64,000 nt of DNA from positions 1 through 64,000 of the forward strand of contig MGZK01000044.1 of NCBI GenBank assembly GCA_001802125.1, read 5' to 3'. Under the pieces are notes generated by a model that did no database searches, was not told where the DNA came from, and saw nothing but the letters and a program-made list of their open reading frames with translations. Within the stretch, counting starts at the first letter, position 1, and every line of letters starts with the position of its first letter. Origin of the DNA: Geobacteraceae bacterium GWC2_55_20. Its GTDB lineage: Bacteria; Desulfobacterota; Desulfuromonadia; Geobacterales; Pseudopelobacteraceae. Shown here one piece after another: positions 57,501-64,000 of the stretch. The position numbers and the translations under genes were made by a program.

Positions 57501-57650
57501 GGCAGCAGTGTTGACCTTGCCGGCAACAGTCAGCAGGGTTCCCTTTTCTCCAACCGTGGCGGAGCTTGAACCACCACCACTACAGCCTGCCAGAGGCAAC
57601 AGGGCAAATGCTAAAAGTGTTACGATGTACCATAATTTCCTACCCATCAT
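54579..57650 (-). CDS. OmcA/MtrC-like decahaem c-type cytochrome lipoprotein
   Basis: A 1023-residue surface cytochrome. Signal peptide ends LPLAGC (lipobox), so it is a lipoprotein, probably on the outside face of the outer membrane. The first 380 residues contain no haem site and are beta-rich. Then ten CxxCH motifs: CNECH, CMMCH, CRQCH, CGSCH, CASCH, CATCH, CTLCH, CAMCH, CVSCH and CVTCH. Number and spread fit the OmcA/MtrC decahaem family, used for electron transfer to metals or other acceptors. ATG at 57650 has AGGAGGAAGCT before it. It is the last gene of the cluster, followed by two terminators. Confidence 0.95.
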   Translation of the reverse strand: MMGRKLWYIVTLLAFALLPLAGCSGGGSSSATVGEKGTLLTVAGKVNTAAAKTTAKTVGLTPIALNTVEVYNAQDGASLGTATIDANGSFTGLAFTLPSTKTVLVFKATVAQGTFLNILPIDLSNPPTGITSNNPISIVISQESTAIAKLVSSLLGLTGDLGDAGQTLNSLNPVGTYAATAQLVVDNGGMQLAYGGNGLALSGRFSSAALLPALDANNLSVDQLNNTMLDGSITSVAIPGNKPVVSFQVVNKATGKGIRGLKSFNLVIAQLKPEANGSPSEWLSYMVTPSAVTATAPVSLPGRPSTDAATASSITVSQAGVTPVVKVNVEPYSVIDNGDGSYTVIFGKDIKNAAAINHGVGPTYDANLTHRVMVGIRTTPSVALQQNGTNLSNFYNEKYFIKDFVPATPAVAPTVERNMTTTDACNECHTKIGVTTPHGGRGDVKYCMMCHTSQRANGRTPSTSTNGVFTGTTYVADGEVSGDFVTMIHKIHMGSKLTKTGYNYAGVLFNDILYPKAITNCRQCHKGDSAAELTAAPQANNWKEKPSRKSCGSCHDNINFATGANAKVGGLAHPVQADDQFCASCHGTGGPYPVENFHMSEIATPNSPNVAAGLVNFFYEVSSASVAADNTLSIKFRIQQNVGSLTAPKTNVALPLAGFTGGPSFLLAYYLDNPNQPAAQFAADYNNFGVKAAQPKTVSIANIVNGTMGTLGTPDANGYYTVTINSASAFPIGAKMRAVGLQGYFTQAAGTNGIAAATARHALSAVKSVTGDAVRRDVIDSAKCATCHEWFEGHGGNRVVGKDTVGQSICTLCHVPNLSSSGKGVNAATVTTTMSATEQALLTADGYTLLDPTTYPEETNNFKDMIHGIHAGKDRTNPLKFVRDRGSVVVYFSTATFKFPGILKNCAMCHKGTTYTSIPAGAQVTTDETTNGTALDLTNNVAVVSASRTSVPNATDLVTTPFTGACVSCHDAPNAKAHMKQMGGQIRVARSVADPSSEACVTCHGSTGANPLWNVHRFSVVGE

Positions 57651-57826
57651 AGCTTCCTCCTCTTTCGTTTTGTACTGCACTGTTTAAGCTGCTGAGGTGT
57701 TTCAGATTTTGATTGGAAAAAATCCCCCCCTTCGGTTTGTTGTTTCATGCAGCTGTTACCACGTTATTTTGATACTGCTGTTCCGGCTGGTCACTAAAAC
57801 CGCCGATTTGGACGGAAATCTACGGA

Positions 57827-59974
57827 TCAGAAAATCAGTTGGCCATTGATTATCACGTTCAATGAACCGGGTTGCGGCGTAACTATCAGCTGATTGCTGG
57901 CTATCGAACGGTTGCCGGCCGCATCGAAAGCCATGATGAAATAGGTGTATTGTACGCCGGCTGTAACCGATGGCTCGGTGTAACCCGGAACGGTCACGGT
58001 ACTGATCCTGACACCGTTACGATAGACTTCATAACCGGTTACGGCCACATTGTCCGTGGACGGAGTCCAGGAGAGCACCACTGAACTGGTGGTTGCGGTT
58101 ACTGCGGATACGACCGCGGACAGATTGGACGGTGCTGTCGGTGCAACGACATCAGGAATCGGCAGGCTGATGATACCGGTCGAAAGCTGGCCGTTTACCG
58201 TTACTCCCAACGATGGCTGGTTGGGGGTCACCAGAAGCTGGTTACTGGCGATCGAACGGTTTCCGGCAGCATCGAAAGCCATTATGAAATAGGTGTAGGT
58301 ACTGCCGGATGCAACCGAGGGGTCGGTGTAGCCCGGAGCCGCCACTGTGCTGATCCTGACTCCGTTTCGGTAGACCTCATAACCGATTACAGCTGTGTTG
58401 TCGGTGGACGGACTCCAGGAGAGCACAACCGAGCTGGTGGTTGCCGTCAGGGCAAAGGTGGTGGCGGTGAGTGATGATGGAGCCGTGGGCGCTATGACGT
58501 CGGAACCAGGCAGGACGATGATGCCGGTTGACAGCTGCCCGTTTACAACCACACCCAGAGATGGCTGGTTCGGGGTCACAGACAGCTGGTTGCTTGGAAC
58601 CGAGCGGTTACCGGCGGCATCCATGGCTACGACGTAGTACAGATAGGTGGTCGAGATCGAGACCAGTGGATCGGTGTAACCCGGTGTCGCCACCGTGGCG
58701 ATCAGGCTGCCGTCGCGATAGATTTCATAAGCGGTTACGGCTTTGTTGTCTGTGGCCGGGCTCCACATCAGAACTACCGAGCTGGTGGTCTGGCTCAGCG
58801 CGAAGGTTGATGCGGACAGATTGCCGGGAGCTGTCGGCGGCGTTACATCCGTTGCCGCAACTGCGACAGGAACAGCAAGCGAACTGCTGGCAACCGAACG
58901 GTTTCCGGCGGCGTCGAAGGCGATAATGAAGTAGTTGTAGGTGGCGTTGTTGGCAAGCGGCTGGTCGGTGTAAGCAACGGTTGTCACGGTGGCGATCTTG
59001 GCTCCGTCACGGTAGACATCGTAACCTGCGATCCCATTGGCATCCGTGGCAGGGCTCCACGAGAGAGCAACCGAACTGGTGCTGGCGGTCAGGCTGGTCG
59101 TTGTTGCGGCCAGGTTTGACGGAGCGGTCGGTGCGGTAAGATCGGTCCAGTCCGGCTCGGCGGGTGGTGCGGAAGCCAGCGCCACAATCGCCTGGATTTC
59201 AGCCGCCAGTGCCGGGTTGGCAAGAGCCGCCTTGTTGGCCGCGGCAATCAGCGCATTCAGATAGGTCTGGTAAGCCGGGCTGGCAACATTCGCAAAAGCC
59301 GGGTTGATCAGGTTCAACAGAGTGACGGTATTGCCGGGGGCCAGATCAATGATCATCTGGTCGAGAATCAGAAGGGCCGCCTGGTAGGTGGTGTCACCTG
59401 CAGGGTCAGCCAGAAGGTTGTCGATGCCGAACAGCGCGGCAATCCGGGCGTTGGCCGCATCCACTGCTCCGGCAATCCTTGCGGGGGTAGCCAGCGCGGG
59501 GCTGACGGTCAGGATCTGCTGCAATTTCTTGTAGGCGGCCTCGGTCAGGATGCTGACGGTAATGATCTGGCCGGGAGCTACGTTGTTGGCAACGGCGTGA
59601 TAGGCTTCGGCGGCGGTAAAATCCACCGGGGTAGTTGCGCCTGGCACGGATACGTCCCTTTTTGCCCCGGTCTGGCCGGCAACCGTAACAAGCAGCGGAC
59701 CAACGGTCTGGGATGATGGTATATCGACGGAATAGACCCCGCCAACGCCAGCCCCGCCTGAACCGAGCAGGCTTCCGGTCCTGCCGTCCGACAGCAGTTG
59801 GTGGACAGTCACCGACGCACCCTGAATCACGCCTTTCGTTGCAACGGATATTGTCGCCATCGGAACAGCGCCGCCTCCGCCACCACCACCGCCTCCACCG
59901 CCGCATGCGGCAATAACCAGAGACAGACCGGCGAGCAACACCCATGCTGAAAATTTCTGCAAGGCTGTGTTCAT
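57827..59974 (-). CDS. surface lipoprotein with four fibronectin type III domains
   Basis: A 715-residue lipoprotein: signal peptide ending IAAC, then eleven Gly residues. The front (about 40-265) is unassigned and helical in part. Four FN3 domains follow, each with an SWSPATD/SWSPSTD-like core, GYxVYR(D/N)G and AAGNRS. Linkers between the later domains share the short motif VNGQLSTGII. It has no haem site, so it is probably a binding or spacer protein in the conduit. Spacing to the decahaem gene is about 175 bases. Confidence 0.9.
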   Translation of the reverse strand: MNTALQKFSAWVLLAGLSLVIAACGGGGGGGGGGGAVPMATISVATKGVIQGASVTVHQLLSDGRTGSLLGSGGAGVGGVYSVDIPSSQTVGPLLVTVAGQTGAKRDVSVPGATTPVDFTAAEAYHAVANNVAPGQIITVSILTEAAYKKLQQILTVSPALATPARIAGAVDAANARIAALFGIDNLLADPAGDTTYQAALLILDQMIIDLAPGNTVTLLNLINPAFANVASPAYQTYLNALIAAANKAALANPALAAEIQAIVALASAPPAEPDWTDLTAPTAPSNLAATTTSLTASTSSVALSWSPATDANGIAGYDVYRDGAKIATVTTVAYTDQPLANNATYNYFIIAFDAAGNRSVASSSLAVPVAVAATDVTPPTAPGNLSASTFALSQTTSSVVLMWSPATDNKAVTAYEIYRDGSLIATVATPGYTDPLVSISTTYLYYVVAMDAAGNRSVPSNQLSVTPNQPSLGVVVNGQLSTGIIVLPGSDVIAPTAPSSLTATTFALTATTSSVVLSWSPSTDNTAVIGYEVYRNGVRISTVAAPGYTDPSVASGSTYTYFIMAFDAAGNRSIASNQLLVTPNQPSLGVTVNGQLSTGIISLPIPDVVAPTAPSNLSAVVSAVTATTSSVVLSWTPSTDNVAVTGYEVYRNGVRISTVTVPGYTEPSVTAGVQYTYFIMAFDAAGNRSIASNQLIVTPQPGSLNVIINGQLIF

Positions 59975-60034
59975 TAATTCCTCCTTCCGTAACTATGAGC
60001 GGTTTTTCAACCGCAAGCGTCTACTCAGTTAACA

Positions 60035-60820
60035 TTAATGACAGCCGTTGCATGCAGGGGCAGGGCCGCCGGTTCCATGACAGATACTGGTGTTGCAAGA
60101 TGATATGTCGCCGTTAAGCGTATTGATCGTGTAGTAGCCATGGCCGCCCGCAACTTTAGGCGTGGTGTTCCATGTGGCAGCCAGGTTGTGCGGATGCTTG
60201 TCCGGTACCGGAGCCAGGTCGGTCGGATCGGCCGGGTGGCAGGAGAAGCAGGAAGGTCCGCTCAGGAACACACCCTTGGCGTCGGTGCCGTGGCATGTTA
60301 CCGTGCTGCATGTGGCCGGAGCATAGCCAATGCCTTTCATATAGTTGGCATGGCTTGTGTACTGCGTCCAAACGGCCGGATGCTTGCCGGATATACCGCC
60401 CAGATGGCAGGCGGTCGCGCAGGCCGGTGCGGCGCCAAGACCGGCAAGTGTCGGTCCGTGACAGACTGTGCATTTTGATGTGCCACTTGGATCCGTAGCG
60501 GATATTTCCGCATTGACAAAAGCTTTGTGCCGGGCATAGGCGTACTGGCCCCAGTTCAGCGGATGGACCGCGCCCGCGCTGCCGAGATGGCACTGGGTGC
60601 AGCTGACCTTTGAAATGCCGCCTTCAAGGCTGTCCCCATGGCATTCGAAACAGGACTCCAAATCAGTTGTGCCGGCCGTCTTGTGCGCCAGATCCCAACC
60701 GGCCAGATGCTGGCCGCTGTCGGCATTGAAATTTGCCTGCGGATTTTTGTCGCCACAACCGCTTATGGCCAGCGCCATCGCGATCGAGATAATTGCCAGA
60801 GATGGTTTTATCTGTGACAT
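60035..60820 (-). CDS. octahaem c-type cytochrome lipoprotein with CxxxxCH sites
   Basis: A 261-residue lipoprotein (lipobox ISGC). Eight haem sites: CFECH, CTQCH, CTVCH, CATACH (three bases of residues between), CSTVTCH (four), CFSCH, CNTSICH (four) and CNGCH, which is also the end of the protein. The CxxxxCH sites are typical of a Geobacter family. ATG at 60820 has GAGAGGTG upstream. It overlaps the 5-haem gene by 13 bases, so both are translated together. Confidence 0.94.
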   Translation of the reverse strand: MSQIKPSLAIISIAMALAISGCGDKNPQANFNADSGQHLAGWDLAHKTAGTTDLESCFECHGDSLEGGISKVSCTQCHLGSAGAVHPLNWGQYAYARHKAFVNAEISATDPSGTSKCTVCHGPTLAGLGAAPACATACHLGGISGKHPAVWTQYTSHANYMKGIGYAPATCSTVTCHGTDAKGVFLSGPSCFSCHPADPTDLAPVPDKHPHNLAATWNTTPKVAGGHGYYTINTLNGDISSCNTSICHGTGGPAPACNGCH

Positions 60821-61242
60821 GATACGCACCTCTCATTATTCTGCCGACCATGGCACTTTACGCACGAGGCCGGGTTGACCCTGCCGTCGATCTTGTGCTG
60901 ACTGAGATAGTCACCCCGGTGCGGAAGCGAACGTTCCGGAGAATCGGCAAACTTGTCGCTGGGCTTGATTTCTTCCTTGTGCGCATGGCAGTCGATACAG
61001 AACGATTCCTGATGGCAAGCGGCGCATGCCTGACGGGAAGTGCCTGCGTAAAAGCGGTGTTTTTTATAAAAATCGGCCGCCTGGTGATTCATGGCGCCCC
61101 ATGAATCCGAATGGCACTCGGTACAGTTGACCAACCCCTTTACCGCCTCGGGATGGATTCTTGCCACGCTGCTTGTGTTTGCACAGGCATGGAGAAAACA
61201 CAGCGCCAGCAGAATCAACATTATCGAAATTTTATTTTTCAC
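60808..61242 (-). CDS. pentahaem c-type cytochrome lipoprotein
   Basis: A 144-residue lipoprotein with lipobox LHAC and five CxxCH sites: CTECH, CAACH, CIDCH, CVKCH and CVSCH. Additional His residues between sites (HRF, HKEE, HRGD) may be axial ligands. A small periplasmic carrier joined to a porin is expected for a conduit of this kind. It overlaps the porin by 11 bases and the octahaem gene by 13. Confidence 0.95.
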   Translation of the reverse strand: MKNKISIMLILLALCFLHACANTSSVARIHPEAVKGLVNCTECHSDSWGAMNHQAADFYKKHRFYAGTSRQACAACHQESFCIDCHAHKEEIKPSDKFADSPERSLPHRGDYLSQHKIDGRVNPASCVKCHGRQNNERCVSCHR

Positions 61243-62569
61243 TCTTGCCCCTCCCTTCGCTGCGCTTTGTATCGAAAAGATAAGTAACCTTCACAAGCCC
61301 GCGCACCTCGTTGTCGAAATCGGGGCTCTTTGAATATTCCACATCAGCGCCAACCTTCAGCTTCGGACCGAATTCGTAACCGGCCGACCCGGTTATGGCG
61401 TAGCTGTTTCTGACGCCATTGATCTTCTTGTCATAGTTGACATTGATCGCATCAACCGAGAGATTTGCGGGACCAAGCTTTTTGGATATATACAGACGAT
61501 ATTCGCTGTAGCGAAGCCGGTCGCTGTCACCTTCCATGCGGTGCGCGCCGAAACCCGCAGCGAAGGAATCCGGCAGTGAATAGCTCAGCTTGCCGCCGAA
61601 GTAATCTGCGCTACCGGCCACTTCATAGTCGTAGTTCCTGTAGTCAGCGGAAATTGCCAGGTTATTGATCGGGGCATAGGAAACGGCGGCGCCCGCCGCC
61701 AGCAGCTTCTCGTTCGGGTCGATGATGCCGAGGTTCCCGCTGATCAGCTTCAATGCCGCGGTGGTTACGTTAAAGAAATAATCCCTGTAGTTTATGTTCG
61801 ATATGTCGGCGCTGATCCTCAGGCTCTCCAGCGGCGTGATCGAAAGTGCATAGGCATGTTCCATCCAGCCACCGGTGATCGAGTTGTAGGAAGTGCGACC
61901 GGTAAGATCAACCTGCTTGAGTGGATGCACCCAGATATCCACTCCCTCTTCCTCGCGGTAGCGGGACTTGTCGTCACCCTCGCTTTTCAGCGCGCTCAGG
62001 CCGATGTTGTAATATTTCGGCATCCCCTGGGACAGGCGGGCTCCATAGACGAAGTTGCCCCCCTTGTAGCTGGGCTCGGTGATCACCGATTTACCCGCGA
62101 AGGCAGCGGCACCGATTCCGGCTCCGAAATCATTCCGCAGATACAGGCCGTCCATTTTTTCGGTAGCAACACCTTCGCTGACAAACTGTCGCCCGAGATT
62201 AACTACAGTGTTGTTCCTGGCGGCCCGATAGCTGAGGTAGGCATACTGGAGATCTGCGTAGGAATCCTTGTCGGTGGATTTGTCGGCCAGGTCGGCGCGA
62301 CCCCAGGCACCGAGGTAGAAGGAAACCGCGGAGCCGTCACCGCGATTGTCGGTCATGTTCAAGCGCAGGTATTCGTAAACCGGGTAGATATCCTTTTTAT
62401 CAATGGTCGTCCTCATGCGGAAGATCGTGTTGGACTCGCCGGAAAACGAATAATCGGCGGCCATGAGCGGAGACGCCAGCATCAATGAAGACACCGCAAG
62501 CACCCCTCCCGTTACTTTCAGGAAATTGCGCCGAATGCGCCCTGAATTTTCTTTCTGGTGGTCTCTCAA
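61232..62569 (-). CDS. outer-membrane porin of the electron conduit, Tat-type leader
   Basis: A 445-residue beta-barrel. Its leader is RIRRNFLKVTGGVLAVSSLMLASPLMA, shown here as RRNFLKVTGGVLA, with a twin-Arg motif rarely seen on barrels. The mature part is alternating strands with aromatic ends, for example TRYRAARNNTVVNLGRQF-like AYLSYRAARNNTVVNLGRQF and YGARLSQGMPKYYNIGL. It would sheathe the cytochromes across the membrane. The start is TTG, with AAAGGAGGG six bases before; the longer frame is not supported. Confidence 0.85.
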   Translation of the reverse strand: MRDHQKENSGRIRRNFLKVTGGVLAVSSLMLASPLMAADYSFSGESNTIFRMRTTIDKKDIYPVYEYLRLNMTDNRGDGSAVSFYLGAWGRADLADKSTDKDSYADLQYAYLSYRAARNNTVVNLGRQFVSEGVATEKMDGLYLRNDFGAGIGAAAFAGKSVITEPSYKGGNFVYGARLSQGMPKYYNIGLSALKSEGDDKSRYREEEGVDIWVHPLKQVDLTGRTSYNSITGGWMEHAYALSITPLESLRISADISNINYRDYFFNVTTAALKLISGNLGIIDPNEKLLAAGAAVSYAPINNLAISADYRNYDYEVAGSADYFGGKLSYSLPDSFAAGFGAHRMEGDSDRLRYSEYRLYISKKLGPANLSVDAINVNYDKKINGVRNSYAITGSAGYEFGPKLKVGADVEYSKSPDFDNEVRGLVKVTYLFDTKRSEGRGKSEK

Positions 62570-62702
62570 AATATTCCCTCCTTTCCAGAAGTAAATATGC
62601 AGCTCTCTATCAATCCGTTCTTGCAACCATAAAAAACAGTAGTTCCATATTCGTTGAACCGCCCTGATTCAGATCCCCCCTCCCAAACTGATACGTTTTC
62701 CG

Positions 62703-62715
62703 GTTTCTGTGAAAC
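62703..62715. promoter_or_regulatory. small GTTTC-TGT-GAAAC palindrome
   Basis: GTTTC-TGT-GAAAC, five-base arms, lies between the TetR gene and the porin and could be a regulator site. It differs from the operator upstream of tetR. Weak evidence. Confidence 0.25.
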
Positions 62716-62737
62716 AATCCCGACAACGGCCAAATCT

Positions 62738-63355
62738 TTAGCAATGCGGAGTCACCCCGGAAGCAGCAGCGGCCACTCCGTTGCAAAGCATATTCACGAT
62801 CGAATCAATCAAAGGTTTATTGTCCATGCTTTTACAGGAACCTCCCAGCTGCATCTCTTCCACCTGAAAGCAACCGTAACAGAGCATCACGAATATTCTG
62901 GCTGCCAGCTTCGGATCGCAGCAAACAGAAGATCCACGTCGCAGAACCTCTGTAAAATAGCTGCCGCAGACCCGGTAGAGCTCGTCCAGAAACGACTGGC
63001 ACAATGGTCGGAAAGTTTCCGGATCCCGCTGCAGCTCCATTTGAAACATGCGTATCCAGGGTTTGTTGTCGGACAGCTTTCCCAAAAAGACATTTACCAA
63101 ACTTGCAATACCCTCGTTTAGCGGTTTGTCAAGCAGGGACGGTATCAATTCTTCAATCACTGGGATAGTTGAGTGATCTTGTGTTATTTGACGGAACAGA
63201 TTTTCCTTGCTGGTGAATTGACGGAAGAGCGTCACCTCCGCCACCCCGGCCCGCAGGGCAATCTCACGGGTTGATGCGCCCGCGAAACCCTTGTCGGACA
63301 TGAGTTCGAAGGCCGCCTGTAGAATTCGCTCCCTTGCCGGCTTTTTCGTTGTCAT
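62738..63355 (-). CDS. TetR-family regulator of the cytochrome cluster
   Basis: A 205-residue protein. The N-terminal helix-turn-helix reads AAFELMSDKGFAGASTREIALRAGVAEVTLFRQFTSKENLF, given here as DKGFAGASTREIALRAGV. The rest is helical. A Cys-rich part (CCDPKLAARIFVMLCYGCFQ) may respond to redox or metals. It is the first gene of the cluster on the same strand, 168 bases before the porin start. The order TetR-porin-cytochromes matches Geobacter outer-membrane cytochrome loci, where a TetR controls expression. Confidence 0.93.
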   Translation of the reverse strand: MTTKKPARERILQAAFELMSDKGFAGASTREIALRAGVAEVTLFRQFTSKENLFRQITQDHSTIPVIEELIPSLLDKPLNEGIASLVNVFLGKLSDNKPWIRMFQMELQRDPETFRPLCQSFLDELYRVCGSYFTEVLRRGSSVCCDPKLAARIFVMLCYGCFQVEEMQLGGSCKSMDNKPLIDSIVNMLCNGVAAAASGVTPHC

Positions 63356-63367
63356 ATTTCCTCACGA

Positions 63368-63385
63368 TGTAAGTGTTCACTTACA
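63368..63385. promoter_or_regulatory. TetR operator upstream of the cytochrome regulator
   Basis: TGTAAGTG-TT-CACTTACA, perfect 8-base arms, 13 bases before the tetR start. This is probably the site of autoregulation. I see no copy before the porin. Confidence 0.7.
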
Positions 63386-63670
63386 GCATATACCGTGCCT
63401 GGAAATTAAATATAATCACAACAAATCAAGTATTTGAGCTAGTTAAGGTAAGGATGGACAGTCAGCAAATAGCTTGCCAGAATAAGCAGAAAAGTCTGAG
63501 GCAAAAATACTCATTAATAACAGAGGATTGTGTCAGCATCGAGCTGGAATGGTGCTGTTACGAATTAATTTGACCTCAATATTTGACAGAAGCGCTAAAT
63601 ATGGAGGGATATTTTGAAGGAAGATTGAGACGCTTTCGTTTTTGACATACTTTACTAATTGATGGCGCAC
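63386..63670. other. intergenic region between tetR and the peroxiredoxin
   Basis: No gene or regulatory site is convincing here. A 66-codon frame on the plus strand has no ribosome site and an unlikely amino-acid content. Confidence 0.4.
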
Positions 63671-63702
63671 AAAAAAGACGCGGCCTGATCAGCCGCGTCT
63701 TT
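63671..63702 (-). terminator. peroxiredoxin terminator
   Basis: AAAGACGCGGC/GCCGCGTCTTT with a 7-base loop, followed on the minus strand by T run (TTTTTTG). Confidence 0.92.
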
Positions 63703-63747
63703 GTGTTCCTTTAATCCTCGCTTTGGAAGGAGGAAGAATGGATAGAT

Positions 63748-64000
63748 CTATTTTGCGTGCTTGGCAAGATATGAGGCGACCCCTTCGGCGGTCGGCTTCA
63801 TCGCTTCCTCGCCCTCCTGCCAGTTGGCCGGACAGACTTCACCGTGGGTATCGGAGAACTGGACCGCGTCCACCATCCTCAGCGCCTCGACAACGCTTCT
63901 GCCCAGTGGCAGGTCATTGATGATGCAATGACGCACCTTTCCGGTCGGGTCGATCAGGAACAGGCCCCGCAGCGCAACCGAACCGTTGAAGAGGATGCCG
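63748..64000 (-). CDS. peroxiredoxin (AhpC/Prx type), N-terminus outside window
   Basis: The last 83 residues of a peroxiredoxin: SVALRGLFLIDPTGKVRH, then LPLGRSVVEALRMVDA and the resolving Cys in EVCPANW, ending YLAKHAK. The enzyme reduces hydrogen peroxide and organic peroxides with thiols. The peroxidatic Cys and the rest lie beyond the right edge. Its own terminator follows. Confidence 0.93.
   Translation of the reverse strand, partial: GILFNGSVALRGLFLIDPTGKVRHCIINDLPLGRSVVEALRMVDAVQFSDTHGEVCPANWQEGEEAMKPTAEGVASYLAKHAK

Noticed and set aside
63373-63573. 66-codon plus-strand frame next to the cytochrome regulator
   Set aside because: No ribosome site, overlaps the operator, and no family resemblance.

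Overview
The window looks like a chromosomal segment of a Geobacter-like bacterium (Desulfuromonadia, Geobacterales). The grounds are a five-gene multiheme cytochrome/porin cluster with 23 haem-binding motifs, a GEMM-type riboswitch of the kind common in Geobacter, a PATAN/roadblock gene pair, CbiET/CobI corrinoid genes and a GC-rich genome. No source name is given, so the assignment is inference.

Region by region. 1-3404 (minus): a truncated tungsten/molybdenum oxidoreductase resembling glyceraldehyde-3-phosphate:ferredoxin oxidoreductase (GAPOR), a 6-phosphofructokinase and an unknown protein, apparently one operon. 3475-5081: two outer-membrane barrels, one internally duplicated and one PagL-like. 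5431-11913: an RND efflux operon (TetR, membrane fusion protein, pump, outer-membrane factor) with two matching operators. 12007-15251: DTW-domain protein, HpnI-like glycosyltransferase, MnmM-like methyltransferase and, divergently, an RluA-type pseudouridine synthase. 15276-16471: an autoregulated Fic protein. 16595-18842: corrinoid genes cobI and cbiET. 19102-19656: a candidate sigma-54 promoter, GEMM-I riboswitch, terminator and small secreted protein, facing a large hybrid histidine kinase. 22817-28451: typA, a roadblock/LC7 pair, a CoA-binding protein and an exported repeat protein. 28772-35080: an MFS transporter and a 1681-residue protein that joins a MACPF signature, a long helical region and a P47-like TULIP region. 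35475-42112: housekeeping and envelope genes (DUF2062, AMIN, exported metallo-hydrolase, mtnP, MCE protein, moeA, nfo). 42208-47600: an AT-richer accessory island with a 1257-residue nuclease-NTPase and a HigBA pair. 47715-54410: yhaM, rhlE, decayed gene fragments and an operon of DUF4143 ATPase, mtgA and rlmN. 54471-63385: the extracellular electron-transfer cluster under a TetR regulator. The window ends in a truncated peroxiredoxin.

How the genes work together. The cytochrome cluster can be read as an outer-membrane conduit: a porin, a 5-haem and an 8-haem lipoprotein, a fibronectin-type lipoprotein and a decahaem OmcA/MtrC-like lipoprotein. The GAPOR-like and PFK genes suggest a ferredoxin-linked glycolytic step. 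The strongest candidates for something undescribed are the MACPF/helical/TULIP protein, the bacterial GAPOR-PFK module, the riboswitch-controlled small secreted protein, and the nuclease-NTPase next to HigBA. All functional statements rest on motifs recalled by eye; no search was run.
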